From NCBI GenBank assembly GCA_963780545.1, contig CAWACK010000010.1, forward strand, positions 434,001 to 498,000: 64,000 nucleotides of DNA. The letters run 5' to 3'. Under the pieces are notes generated by a model. That model searched no databases and had not been told where the DNA came from. It saw nothing but the letters and a program-made list of their open reading frames with translations. This document shows, piece by piece, positions 1 through 8,991 of this stretch. The stretch comes from UBA8941 sp963780545 (GTDB lineage Archaea > Thermoproteota > Bathyarchaeia > TCS64). The position numbers and the translations under genes are program-made. Each line of letters starts with the position of its first letter. Position 1 is the first letter of the stretch.

Positions 1-170
1 CGCGCAGATGGGTCGAAGCAGAGTTCAAGGGCGACAAGGGATTCGAACTCGCCTCAAAGCTCCTCGAGGTGCTGAAGACCGAGAAGCAGGAGGGGGAGAC
101 CAACGCCGACTTCGAGGAACGAGTAACCAGTGAAGTCTACCAAGTTCTGCCCAGGAGAAGCCAGAGATGA
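1..170 (+). CDS. mre11: C-terminal end of an Mre11-like nuclease (partial)
   Basis: An open frame enters from the left edge (codons in phase from base 3) and gives about 55 charged residues ending RRSQR before a TGA at 168-170. The stop overlaps the rad50 ATG (167-169) by the ATGA arrangement, which implies translational coupling. No catalytic motif lies in this tail. The Mre11 call rests on the well-known archaeal mre11-rad50 operon and is inference. The gene starts outside the window. Confidence 0.6.
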   Translation, partial: RRWVEAEFKGDKGFELASKLLEVLKTEKQEGETNADFEERVTSEVYQVLPRRSQR

Positions 171-2743
171 AGCTAGTCTCCCTGCACCTGAACAACATCC
201 GCAGCTACAAGGACGAGAGGATAGACTTCAGAAGCGGAGTCACCCTATTTGAGGGAGACATCGGCTCCGGGAAATCCAGCATACTCAACGCGGTCGAGTT
301 CGCACTCTTCGGCCTAGGCGACCAACTCGGCTCACACCTACTACGAGTCGGCGAAAAAGAGGGCAGTGTCGAGCTCACGATAGAGGTCAACGACAAGGAG
401 TACACCTTCGGAAGAGGCTTGACAAAGAAGAAGAGCAATGTTACCCAGGACCAGTGCTACATTGTCGAGGATGGCGTCCAGACGAGATACAACGCCACGG
501 ATATGAAGCGGAGGGCCTTACAGATCCTCGACTTCAAGGAGCCAACCAGCCCTCGCAGCCAGAGCGTAATCTACCGTTACGCCGTCTTCACGCCCCAGGA
601 GCAGATGCGCGAGGTCATCCGCCAGAAACCGGAGAGCAGAAAGGAGACTCTCAGGAAGGCTCTGGGTGTCGAGGAATATAGCATAGCCGCGGGCAACGCA
701 GACAAGATCCTGTCGAACCTTAGGAGCGAGGCCAGGGCTCTAGAAAAATCACGAGGGGAAGTCGAGCTCGTCAAGGGCAGGATAGATGAGGAAGAGAAAA
801 ACATCAAGGAGCTAAACGAAAAAATTGCGGAGGCCCAGGAGAGCCTGAGGAAACTCGAGGCTGAGAAGCTCCGCGTCCAAGCTGAATTAGGCGAGAAGAA
901 GAGGGACGAGGCCGCAAGCAACGTGCTCGTTCAGCGACTCAAGCTGTTGGAGCAGGAGAAAAAAAGACTGGAGCAAGACTTAGTCGCGAACACGAGCGCC
1001 CATGCCGAGAGTAGGCAGAAGCTCTTATCAGCCAAGGAGGCAAAAACACGCCTCGAGAAACTCACCCCAATCTACGAGGAATACAAGGCAATAAGAAAGG
1101 AGCTCCCGAGGCTACAGAGCAAACACGACCTGGACAAGTCCCTGAAACAGCGTATAGAGGTCATCAGAACAAAGATCAACTCGAAGCGGGAGGAACTCGA
1201 GAAGCAGCTCTCGGATACCGATGATGAGATCAATGATCTCAACGGTGACATAGATGAACTCGGAGAGGAGCTACAGAAGCTACCACAACTATCAGCGGAG
1301 ATAGCCGAGCTGGAAAACGAAGTAACTGCCCTAGACTCGCTCAGAGAGGACAACAATCAGAAACAGGGTCAACACACCACGACCCTGCAGGAGATCAGGC
1401 AACTGGAGGCAGAGAAGACCGAGAGGAGCGAGGAGTGGAGGACAATTAGCTCCATCGGAGTGGGAGCCACATGTCCGCACTGCCAACAAAAGCTAAGCGA
1501 GACACACTACAGGCTCCTCGAATCCAAGATACATCGTGAGATAGAGAAACTCGACAAGGAGATAGCCGACAAGAAAGGCGCATCATTGGAGCTAAGCGAG
1601 AAGATCAAGGATGGCAAAGCCAAGCAGACGGAGCTCGAGAGGAAGGAGAAGAAGCTACAGAGGCTGAGGCTCGAGCTTGTAGTCCTTGAGAAGGACAGGC
1701 AGACACGCGAGAAATATGTAGCTGACGTAGAAGGTGCTAGAGCCAAGAAATCAGGTTTAGAGGCCCTGCTGCTGAACGACTCCTTCGCCGAGAAACAGAA
1801 AGAGGAAATCTCGATTCTGGAGTCTCAGACGAACGAGCTCAAACCATACATCCAGAAATACGACGAGTCGAGGACAAGAGGCGCACAACTCGAGGAGATG
1901 AGGGTTGAGGAGGAATACAACGACTCGAAGGCCATCGCGGATAGACTTCCAGAGCTGACAACTACACAAACAAAACTCGAATCTGAAAAGGCAAGCCTGG
2001 ACGGAAAACTCAGGGAGAACGCTGAGAACCTTAGCGAAGTCAACACTGAACTAAAGAAGTATGAAGGCCTCGAAGCAGAACTCTCGAAGCTACTGTTGGA
2101 GGAGAAAACGCTCCTACAGGAGGATGCGATGGAGTCAACACGGATAAAGAACTTCAACTCGAGCATCGAATCCGCCGAGCAGCGGGTTGAGCGTATGAAG
2201 GAGGATAAGGCCCGACACGAGAAGAACCTGCTGGAGGCGGAGGGTCTCCAGATAGTCGAAACCTGGCTACGCGAGATACTAATACCGAGTCTCCAGACCA
2301 TCGAGAAGAACATCCTTCTCAGCCTCAACCAGGAGTTCAACAAGATGTTCAAGCGGTGGTTCAGCGAACTCATAGAGTCCGAGGAGCTACAGGGACTCAT
2401 CGACGAGGACTTCACACCAACCGTGGAGCAGAGTGGCTACGAACTCGACGTCGAGAGCCTGAGCGGAGGAGAGAAGACATCCGTCGCCCTCGCCTACCGC
2501 CTTGCCCTCAACACTATAGTCAAGCAGGTTACTAACACGATGAGGGGTAACCTGCTCATCCTTGACGAGCCAACCGATGGTTTCAGTAAGGAGCAGCTCT
2601 TCAAGATGAGGGACATACTGAACGAACTCGACTGCAGCCAGGTCATCCTCGTATCGCATGAGAAGGAGCTTGAGAGCGTCGCCGACTACATCTATAGGGT
2701 GAGAAAGGAAGGAAACATTTCCACGGTCTCGCCACCCAGCTGA
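167..2743 (+). CDS. rad50: DNA double-strand break repair ATPase Rad50
   Basis: 858 aa, full length for archaeal Rad50. Walker A is GDIGSGKS at residues 30-37. A long, highly charged coiled coil follows, interrupted by the zinc hook CPHC at residues 436-439, where two hooks dimerise around Zn. The ABC signature LSGGEK starts at residue 765 and Walker B LLILDEP at about 796-802. With Mre11 it forms the nuclease complex that tethers and processes broken DNA ends; ATP binding at the head opens and closes the complex. Its ATG overlaps the upstream gene's stop by 4 nt, so the two are co-translated. Confidence 0.97.
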   Translation: MKLVSLHLNNIRSYKDERIDFRSGVTLFEGDIGSGKSSILNAVEFALFGLGDQLGSHLLRVGEKEGSVELTIEVNDKEYTFGRGLTKKKSNVTQDQCYIVEDGVQTRYNATDMKRRALQILDFKEPTSPRSQSVIYRYAVFTPQEQMREVIRQKPESRKETLRKALGVEEYSIAAGNADKILSNLRSEARALEKSRGEVELVKGRIDEEEKNIKELNEKIAEAQESLRKLEAEKLRVQAELGEKKRDEAASNVLVQRLKLLEQEKKRLEQDLVANTSAHAESRQKLLSAKEAKTRLEKLTPIYEEYKAIRKELPRLQSKHDLDKSLKQRIEVIRTKINSKREELEKQLSDTDDEINDLNGDIDELGEELQKLPQLSAEIAELENEVTALDSLREDNNQKQGQHTTTLQEIRQLEAEKTERSEEWRTISSIGVGATCPHCQQKLSETHYRLLESKIHREIEKLDKEIADKKGASLELSEKIKDGKAKQTELERKEKKLQRLRLELVVLEKDRQTREKYVADVEGARAKKSGLEALLLNDSFAEKQKEEISILESQTNELKPYIQKYDESRTRGAQLEEMRVEEEYNDSKAIADRLPELTTTQTKLESEKASLDGKLRENAENLSEVNTELKKYEGLEAELSKLLLEEKTLLQEDAMESTRIKNFNSSIESAEQRVERMKEDKARHEKNLLEAEGLQIVETWLREILIPSLQTIEKNILLSLNQEFNKMFKRWFSELIESEELQGLIDEDFTPTVEQSGYELDVESLSGGEKTSVALAYRLALNTIVKQVTNTMRGNLLILDEPTDGFSKEQLFKMRDILNELDCSQVILVSHEKELESVADYIYRVRKEGNISTVSPPS

Positions 2744-2921
2744 TCAATTCCACCTATTATTTGCCCACTGTCAGCTGCAGCAACAATGTTGACGATCCTT
2801 TCATTCATTTACGCGCGCACTTCGGAGTAAAACTCGTTAAAGAAGTGGTCCCTGATGCTGCTCATGTTTGTAAAAGAAGACCGGTTTCTTCCGTTTACAT
2901 ACTTGAGAGGTGGCTGAAAGT

Positions 2922-3248
2922 AGGTGCAGCGGCGGCTCCCCCTGGGTACCCAGGCTGGCGAGACGCAGGTCCGCGTCACCCTCCTCCGCCCCGAGTTCCC
3001 GCGAGCGCCCAACGTTCAGACTTAGGTTGCTCCCTCCCGGGCCTGGCCAGGTTCGCCCGTTGAATGCGCACGCGCCTCCCTACGAAGGCGCGCAACGCAA
3101 CCGCCGGCCCCGCGGGGCAGGACATCTACAGAGGGCTCCGCGCCTTACGTCCCTCTTCCCCCGGCCACCCTTGAGGTTACTGACCCCCCTTGTAGCCCAT
3201 TAGAGGTACGGGGCAGGGCTGGCTCCCCGATCCTACCCACCGCTGCAA
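2922..3248 (-). ncRNA. ffs: Signal recognition particle RNA (7S RNA)
   Basis: This is a GC-rich block in a more AT-rich spacer. Read on the minus strand it contains the SRP helix-8 signature around 3018-3058: GCCAGGCCC, a GGGA (GNRA-type) tetraloop, then GGGAGCAACC. This is the Ffh/SRP54 binding site with its asymmetric AGCA bulge. The 5' part has Alu-domain-like GTACC and GTAACC elements. The termini can pair (GTGGGT near 3240 with ACCTAC near 2925), as in the archaeal helix 1 closure. Length of about 320 nt suits archaeal SRP RNA. Exact ends are uncertain by about 10-15 nt. No protein frame in the block is convincing. Confidence 0.88.
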
Positions 3249-3356
3249 CAAGAATGGCGGAGCCTCATGGTAAAAGCATTATGCACAAAGGGAAGTCACC
3301 CTGGGATGAATGAAAAAGCGAGAATCTAGCAGATCCAAATCAGGACTAGAAAGGGA

Positions 3357-3363
3357 TATATTT
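3357..3363 (+). promoter_or_regulatory. TATA box of the MFS transporter gene
   Basis: TATATTT lies about 26 nt before 3386. That predicts transcription starting within a few bases of the ATG at 3389, a leaderless message, and argues against the GTG/TTG codons at 3377-3382 as the start. Confidence 0.45.
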
Positions 3364-3388
3364 CGTTAGGCAGTCGGTGTTGAGCTAT

Positions 3389-4636
3389 ATGTCATCAGAC
3401 GTTACTCCCCAAATGCGGAAGAACTTCAATATAATGATCGCCTCCACCATTGTAATGCAAATAACCTCATCAACAATCTACATGGTTCTGCCTCTCTTCT
3501 TCGCAAGTGTTGGTCTGAGCAACGCTGATAATGGTATTCTTATCTCAATAGGCACCTTCGCCGGCATCATAAGTGGTCTGATAGCGGGTGCCCTGTCAAA
3601 CAGATTTGGAAGGAAGAATATACTTATCCTGAGTGGATTCATATATTCTTCAACCTACTTCATGCTCGTCTTCATGGGACATGACTTCACATCCCTAATG
3701 ATCTCGAGGTTCATCGCAGGCATCGGCTTCTATATGATGCCGGTTATGGTGACTACGATGGCCGCTGACGTCTACCCTATGAGGGAGCGCGGAAAGGCCA
3801 TGGCCCTCTATGGCGTGTCAGGCGGTGTTGGGGCACTAATCGGACCCCTGATAACACCTTTCTTGGTTTTCGGAAACGATTACACCTGGTATTTTCTTTT
3901 CGCAGCGGTCTCGATCCTTCTAAGCTCCATTGCTATGATATTTCTTGTAAAGGAAACGCTCCCTGAGGAAATCAGATTAAAATCATTGACATCGACGAGG
4001 AAGAGGATAGATGTTCGTGGCTTCCTGATCTCCTTAAAGGGCCTCGGGGTAGTCGTTGCGATATTCCTCGTGGCTGTCCTCCTTTACCGTACCGGTTACA
4101 CGATGATAGACCCCTTCGTCAGTCTCTATCTCAGCGAAGTCCTACATCTTGACATTGACTCAGTCAGCTACATCTTCGCCATCAGAGCAGTATGTACCAT
4201 AATCTTCTCGCAAGCATCGGGCTGGTTGACTGACAAGTATGGTAGAAAAACCATGCTCATAGTCGGCCTCGTTATGACTGTGATGACAACATTCAGCTAT
4301 ACCATCACAACGACATTCTTCCAGATGGTGTTCTTGAGGGCTTTCGATGCTGCTGCCACAGCCATCGCCCTTACTGCGATCAGGACATTGATAGCTGATC
4401 TCCTCAGCCCCGAGATGCGCGCCTTCGGGATGGGCCTATACTCAGCAATCACACAGCAGAGCTCAACCGTCGGCTCTATATTCAGTGGCTTCGTAATTGA
4501 CTCCTTCGGCTGGAACACAACTTTCTACTTAGCCACGATTCTCTGTTTCATAGCTCTGTTCATAATTCAGATCTGGATACCTGAACCTGGGAAGGTAAAG
4601 AAGAGGAAAGTTGAAATTTCTCCAGTCAAAACATGA
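3389..4636 (+). CDS. Major facilitator superfamily transporter
   Basis: About 415 aa with 12 predicted membrane helices. The loop between helices 2 and 3 carries the MFS motif-A-like NRFGRKN, repeated in the second half as DKYGRKT, so both six-helix halves are intact. The substrate cannot be read from sequence; the closest general class is drug/H+ antiporter-like or multidrug MFS exporters. I prefer the ATG at 3389 over the in-frame GTG at 3377 because of the TATA position. It is monocistronic, with a hairpin plus T-run terminator about 175 bp downstream. Confidence 0.88.
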   Translation: MSSDVTPQMRKNFNIMIASTIVMQITSSTIYMVLPLFFASVGLSNADNGILISIGTFAGIISGLIAGALSNRFGRKNILILSGFIYSSTYFMLVFMGHDFTSLMISRFIAGIGFYMMPVMVTTMAADVYPMRERGKAMALYGVSGGVGALIGPLITPFLVFGNDYTWYFLFAAVSILLSSIAMIFLVKETLPEEIRLKSLTSTRKRIDVRGFLISLKGLGVVVAIFLVAVLLYRTGYTMIDPFVSLYLSEVLHLDIDSVSYIFAIRAVCTIIFSQASGWLTDKYGRKTMLIVGLVMTVMTTFSYTITTTFFQMVFLRAFDAAATAIALTAIRTLIADLLSPEMRAFGMGLYSAITQQSSTVGSIFSGFVIDSFGWNTTFYLATILCFIALFIIQIWIPEPGKVKKRKVEISPVKT

Positions 4637-4811
4637 ATTTTCATTTATGGGCCCATGCGATATTATTCAAGTGGGGCTCGAGTTAACGAGTGTTAATGTA
4701 TTATCAAGAATAGGTGTGTGTTGCAATTTCTTTGACCTCCTCTTCAAGTTTTCCCCATATTTCTTTTATCCTTTTGAACAATATTTGAGCCGAGCGGATT
4801 GGGAGAAACTA

Positions 4812-4841
4812 GGGGGATAGTATCCCCCGCCATAGTTTTTT
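4812..4841 (+). terminator. Hairpin plus T-run, downstream of MFS gene
   Basis: GGGGGA (4812-4817) pairs with TCCCCC (4823-4828) around a 5-nt loop, and six T follow at 4836-4841. In archaea the T-run alone can terminate. It sits between the rightward MFS gene and the leftward protease gene. Confidence 0.5.
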
Positions 4842-4848
4842 ATTAGAT

Positions 4849-5686
4849 TTAGAGGGAGACCAATCCAAATAATCTCAAGCTGAAGATTATGTTACCTAGA
4901 ATTAGGGTAATAAATCCGTATGTAGCTCAGGGTCTGCAGCTGTTTTCCCCAATGCCTCTTCTCTGTGAAGGCACGCCACATCTGCCCACCATCGAGAGGT
5001 CCTATTGGGAGCATATTTATGACCGCCAGGTTAATGGAGATGAAATAGAGCCAGCTTAAGAAGACGACAAGCAGCGTCGGCATGAAGTTCCCGAAGACAA
5101 CCATCACCGGTACAAGGAGAAGACCTGTGATGAGGTTGACTATGCTCCCCGAGGCGAATATTCTCATCTTGCTCATCATCGGGGCTTTCGTCAACTCCTC
5201 CTCATCGGGCTCTACGGCTCCTCCAAAAGTTATAACCGCCACTAGGATAGCGGCTGACTTGACCTTCACCCCCTCGAGTACACATTGGATACCGTGGCTA
5301 AGCTCGTGTACGAGTATGACGACACCCGCAGCGAGCATAAACCAAGGAAGACTCGAGGCCCCTATTGTGACACCCGGAATAAGGGGTTGCACGGGCGTCG
5401 CCTGCTCCGGTCTGAAGACAAATTTTAGCAGGTTATTGATCAATATCCAAGAGGCGAATGTGGCTTGGCCGATGGCTGCAACGACGCCTGCGTTTCCCAG
5501 AATCCTCCAGAACTCCGGGTGCCAACCCGCTAGACGTGTGATTAATCCATTTAGCCTCGTCGATTTATATATTGCATAAAGTGGGCTCACCTCAAGATCC
5601 GCCCGCTCCACCTTGAACAGCTTTATCGCCGCATAGAAGATGAACCAGGCGGCTACGATTATTAGCAAGGTTGTGAGGGAGTCCAA
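4849..5686 (-). CDS. Site-2 protease family (M50) membrane metalloprotease, C-terminal frameshift
   Basis: Intramembrane zinc protease that cleaves membrane-bound substrates. HELSH is at residues 127-131 (two zinc histidines and the catalytic Glu), and the third-ligand motif GPLDGGQ is near residue 236. Helices flank both. The frame from 5686 stops at 4892 after a charged, non-family tail. Moving +1 at the CGG codon (4918-4916) reads a hydrophobic helix (GFITLILGNIIF and onward) to a stop at 4849-4851, which looks like the normal last transmembrane segment. The gene is therefore intact except for one extra base. See the frameshift findings. Confidence 0.82.
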
Positions 5687-5757
5687 CTATTTAGCCTCCA
5701 GTTTCAGGTTGAGGCTGGAGATATAAGGAGACCGCTTCCTAATAGGAGTGGAGCAAA

Positions 5758-6438
5758 TTGTTGGATCGGGTTGAAGCCACGTATGGGGAAGAGCACTGGC
5801 GCTTATTGAAATCCCTCAGGGCTGAGGCCATCGTACTTATGCGTCCCCTCGCTTCGGTCCATATAGAGTGTCTCGCCTACGGTAGTCTCGCTAGGGGGGA
5901 TGTTAAACCAACAAGCGATGTCGATATCTTCATCCCGACCCCTCCAGCGCCTGAACTCGTCGAAGCTGCCCTTGATAGGAGTGGAATACGTGTAGAGGAG
6001 CGCGAGATAGTTCAGGCCACGCCAGGTTACGCTGCTAAGGGCTACATATATACTGGGGAGCGCCGCGGTTACAGCTTTCCCCTGATGAGGTTGCTCCAAG
6101 CCGAGCGCGAATTCTATAGCTTCGCTGGCTCCGTCGACCTTAACCAGCTTGAGAGCAGCGTCAGAGTCCCTGGAGTGGATAAGCGTCTAATGCTCATAGA
6201 GCCAACACTGCGGGGTCACGTCGAATCCCCCATCACCGGTAGAGAGGGGGAGGTCGCACGACTCCTGGGCGTAGACACAAGAATAGTTATTGAGAGAGTC
6301 CGAACCTTAGAGAGGAGGCGCGTCGTCGGGAGGACGGGTGTATTTATGAAGCACATTCTCGACCCAGGTGAAAGTTTTGGGGAGGCTCTCCATAAACTCT
6401 CGCTTCGTAGGCCAGCTGTCCGAAAAAGGATGGAGTAA
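5758..6438 (+). CDS. Nucleotidyltransferase-domain protein (COG1665-like)
   Basis: 226 aa. A pol-beta superfamily active site is clear near residues 42-58: GSLARGD followed by SDVDIFI (GS motif plus two acidic residues). The C-terminal third looks like a winged-helix or HTH segment (VARLLGVDTRIVIERVRTLE). The start is TTG at 5758 or 5761, preceded by an AGGAG-type ribosome site. These archaeal proteins are predicted nucleotide transferases whose substrate is not established. It stands alone, divergent from the protease gene. Confidence 0.75.
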   Translation: MLDRVEATYGEEHWRLLKSLRAEAIVLMRPLASVHIECLAYGSLARGDVKPTSDVDIFIPTPPAPELVEAALDRSGIRVEEREIVQATPGYAAKGYIYTGERRGYSFPLMRLLQAEREFYSFAGSVDLNQLESSVRVPGVDKRLMLIEPTLRGHVESPITGREGEVARLLGVDTRIVIERVRTLERRRVVGRTGVFMKHILDPGESFGEALHKLSLRRPAVRKRME

Positions 6439-6448
6439 AAAAAATCGT

Positions 6449-7690
6449 TTAGGATAGGTCTTTGAATGCCTTGATCTCGATTCCTTGAGGAATCTTGACG
6501 CCCTCGGCTATCCTATCGCCTACAACTGCCTTCACACCCTTCGTTACCGCCGCGTCGATTAGGCGCCCAGTCACAATGCCATCGAAAACAACCGCTTTGA
6601 CGTTGTCCGCTGCCTTGAGCTTCTCGACGAGCTCAGCCACCGGGAACCGCTCCATCTGGCTGCCCTCCTTGCCTATGAGGACTGCTTCAAGTGTGCCCTT
6701 GAGCTCATTTGCAAGACTGGTGTATTCCATGGCTATACTCGGAACCTTTACGACCTCCTGTCTAGGAGGACGTTGAGGTCTTCGTTGTTCCCTCGACGGC
6801 CTCTGAGGTGCTGTCACAACCTGTTGCAACTGCTCAACTGGAGCCGTGACTTCTGTTTGCTCCTGGGTTAAAGCCTCTTCAAGGGGTACGCGAGCTGCAA
6901 GAGCCGCTTTGATCTGATCGGGGTCTAACTCCTCCACCTCGGAGCCACGAGGGGCGCGAGCCACGTACTTCGGCCTCGCCACCTGTATTAGCTCCTTTAA
7001 AATGAGGTCACCGCCACGGTCACCATCGAGGAAGGCCGTTATCTCCTTCTTCTTAGCGAGATCGCGTACCGTCCTCGGGATTTTGACTCCCTCAACTGCT
7101 ATTGATCCGGATATACCCGCCCTTAGGAGGTTTATGACGTCGGCTCTGCCCTCAACAACAAGGATATCGTTACGCTGGCTTATGTCGGGTGTCGCCGTTA
7201 GCCTCTCACGCCCATAGTGGACGGGTTCAATCTTCTTACCCTCCTGGCTAACTTGGTCGAGCATCAACTCGATATCGTGGTTTTCCTTGACATGCCAATC
7301 GCGCATTAACTCTTTAGCGCGTTCCTGGATCCGCTTGAGTTTGTCAACACGGACATCCTTGATCCCCTCGATGGCGATCTTCGCGTCGCAGGGGCCGACC
7401 CTGTCAACGGTCTCCATAGCCGCTGCGATGACGGCGGTCTCAGGCCTATCAAGGCTCGAGGGAACCGTCAGGGTACCGGTCGTCTTATCGTTGGCGGATT
7501 TGAGGTCGATGTCGATTCTACCGATCTTACCTGTGCGCTGTAGTTCTCGGAGCTCAAAATCCTTTGGAAAGAGTCCTTCTGTCTGGCCAAAAATGGCTCC
7601 TATGACATCGTGGCGCTCGACGACTCCATCGATGGTGAAGCGAGCTTGGATTGTGTACTTGACGCCTGTGTAGCTGTCCTTATCTCCCAT
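6449..7690 (-). CDS. dnaG: Archaeal DnaG-like primase / exosome-associated Toprim protein
   Basis: 413 aa. The Toprim domain is visible in the middle: VVEGRADVINLL supplies the glutamate, and FLDGDRGGDLI supplies the DxD metal site. A Pro/Arg/Gln-rich linker (around residue 280-310) separates a C-terminal domain. Archaeal DnaG binds the RNA exosome and promotes poly(A)-rich RNA degradation; primase activity has also been shown in some species. It ends 10 bp from the rightward nucleotidyltransferase (convergent). The start at 7690 is ATG. Confidence 0.95.
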   Translation of the reverse strand: MGDKDSYTGVKYTIQARFTIDGVVERHDVIGAIFGQTEGLFPKDFELRELQRTGKIGRIDIDLKSANDKTTGTLTVPSSLDRPETAVIAAAMETVDRVGPCDAKIAIEGIKDVRVDKLKRIQERAKELMRDWHVKENHDIELMLDQVSQEGKKIEPVHYGRERLTATPDISQRNDILVVEGRADVINLLRAGISGSIAVEGVKIPRTVRDLAKKKEITAFLDGDRGGDLILKELIQVARPKYVARAPRGSEVEELDPDQIKAALAARVPLEEALTQEQTEVTAPVEQLQQVVTAPQRPSREQRRPQRPPRQEVVKVPSIAMEYTSLANELKGTLEAVLIGKEGSQMERFPVAELVEKLKAADNVKAVVFDGIVTGRLIDAAVTKGVKAVVGDRIAEGVKIPQGIEIKAFKDLS

Positions 7691-7860
7691 ATCTATGCAA
7701 CTCTATTTTGCCTTTCCAGGTTCACCCTGGCCGCAGGGCACCTCTACCTCCCTCTGGGGTCTCACCTGGGTCCGAGAACTCGTTCCCACGCTGACCTTCC
7801 ATCCAGTAATTGCAGGGGACTACGACGTTTATTACGTCCGTTCCACCTGCGGTGAGTGTG

Positions 7861-7881
7861 AACCGCGTCTTTGACGCGGTT
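7861..7881. other. Perfect 9-bp hairpin between dnaG and gap
   Basis: AACCGCGTC (7861-7869), loop TTT, GACGCGGTT (7873-7881). A weaker outer stem GGTGA/TCACC flanks it (about 7851-7855 and 7891-7895). It lies 100 bp before the GAPDH start, in the divergent dnaG-gap spacer. The rest of 7691-7860 is GC-rich and has further short hairpins when read on the minus strand (for example CCCTG-CGGC-CAGGG). It could be a regulatory dyad or part of a small RNA; no tRNA or box motif was recognised. Confidence 0.35.
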
Positions 7882-7980
7882 AGGGTAGTTTCACCTAGGA
7901 ATAAAAACCTTGTCGATCAGGGTTCCGGGCCAAGGCAGTTTTAAGAGAGTTTGATTGACTCTAATACGAGGTTCGTCCTC

Positions 7981-8982
7981 ATGGTTAAGGTAGCAATAAA
8001 TGGATTCGGTAGAACCGGCCGCCTCGCGTTAAGAGCGGCGTTAGAGAGGGGTTCTAAACTCGATTTCGTGGCAGTTAACAGAGGCGACGCGAAACAACTC
8101 GGCCACCTTTTAAAACATGATAGTGTCCACGGAAAGGCCCCTTTTCCAATTGATGTCGAGGAAGACATGATAGTTGCCGCGGGTAAGCGGATAAAAGTCC
8201 TCAACGAGTCAGACGCGGAGAAGCTACCTTGGGGGAGTCTAGGCGTTTGGCTTGTAATCGACACATCCGACAAGTACAGAGACAGGGATGGCGCCGGAAA
8301 ACATCTGAAAGCAGGAGCGAGCAAGGTTCTAGTCGGCGCCCCCGGAAGGAAACTCGACGCCACAATCGTTCTAGGAGTCAATGACTCAATCTATGACCCT
8401 GCGAAACATCACCTTGTAAGCAACGCTAGCTGCACCACCAACTGTGTGGCGCCTGTCATTAAGGTCCTAAACGACCAATTCGGTCTCGAGTCGGCGATGG
8501 TTTCCACTATCCACGCCTACACAGGAAGTCAAATGATCCTTGACCGAGCCGACAAGGACCTCCGCAGGGCACGCGCAGCAGCGATGAGCATCATCCCCAC
8601 GACAACCGGTATGACCTCCGCTATCGGCGAGGTCCTCCCCGAGCTTAAGGGTAAGGTCGACGGCACAGCGTTCCGCGTCCCTACCCCAGACGTCAGCCTA
8701 ATCGATATCTCAGCCGTCCTCAAGACGAAGCCCAGCGTCGACGAGATCAACGCTGCCTTCAAGGAGGCCGCCGGTGGGAAAATGAATGGCATCCTCGCCT
8801 ACGACGACGAGCCCCTAGTCTCAATCGACTACATCCATAGCCCATACTCAGCCATCGTGGACGGTACATCGACGATCTCCAACGGCGCAATGGTCAAAGT
8901 CGTCGCCTGGTACGATAATGAGTATGGATATAGCTGCAGAACCGTGGAGTTGGCTGAGAAGATGGCTAGCTACGCAGAGTAG
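7981..8982 (+). CDS. gap: Glyceraldehyde-3-phosphate dehydrogenase, bacterial/eukaryotic (class I) type
   Basis: 333 aa from the ATG at 7981, with N-terminal Rossmann motif INGFGRTGR. The catalytic cysteine is C151 in SCTTNC, with TGSQ and the conserved histidine region following. This is the class I phosphorylating GAPDH, not the class II enzyme normal in archaea, so lateral acquisition is likely. At the end of beta-2 the usual NAD-specifying Asp is replaced (N33-R34-G35), which suggests NADP can be used. With PEPCK it would serve gluconeogenesis or glycolysis. An upstream in-frame TTG at 7951 is not favoured because the motif begins right after ATG 7981. Confidence 0.95.
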   Translation: MVKVAINGFGRTGRLALRAALERGSKLDFVAVNRGDAKQLGHLLKHDSVHGKAPFPIDVEEDMIVAAGKRIKVLNESDAEKLPWGSLGVWLVIDTSDKYRDRDGAGKHLKAGASKVLVGAPGRKLDATIVLGVNDSIYDPAKHHLVSNASCTTNCVAPVIKVLNDQFGLESAMVSTIHAYTGSQMILDRADKDLRRARAAAMSIIPTTTGMTSAIGEVLPELKGKVDGTAFRVPTPDVSLIDISAVLKTKPSVDEINAAFKEAAGGKMNGILAYDDEPLVSIDYIHSPYSAIVDGTSTISNGAMVKVVAWYDNEYGYSCRTVELAEKMASYAE

Positions 8983-8991
8983 TCCATCTTT

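Noticed and set aside
2761..3203. Open frames of 97-100 codons on the plus strand after rad50
   Set aside because: They lie across the SRP RNA block, have low-complexity Pro/Arg translations caused by GC-rich RNA sequence and no ribosome site.
4611..4820. 69-codon frame after the MFS gene
   Set aside because: It overlaps the MFS stop, has no family-like sequence and ends inside the terminator hairpin.
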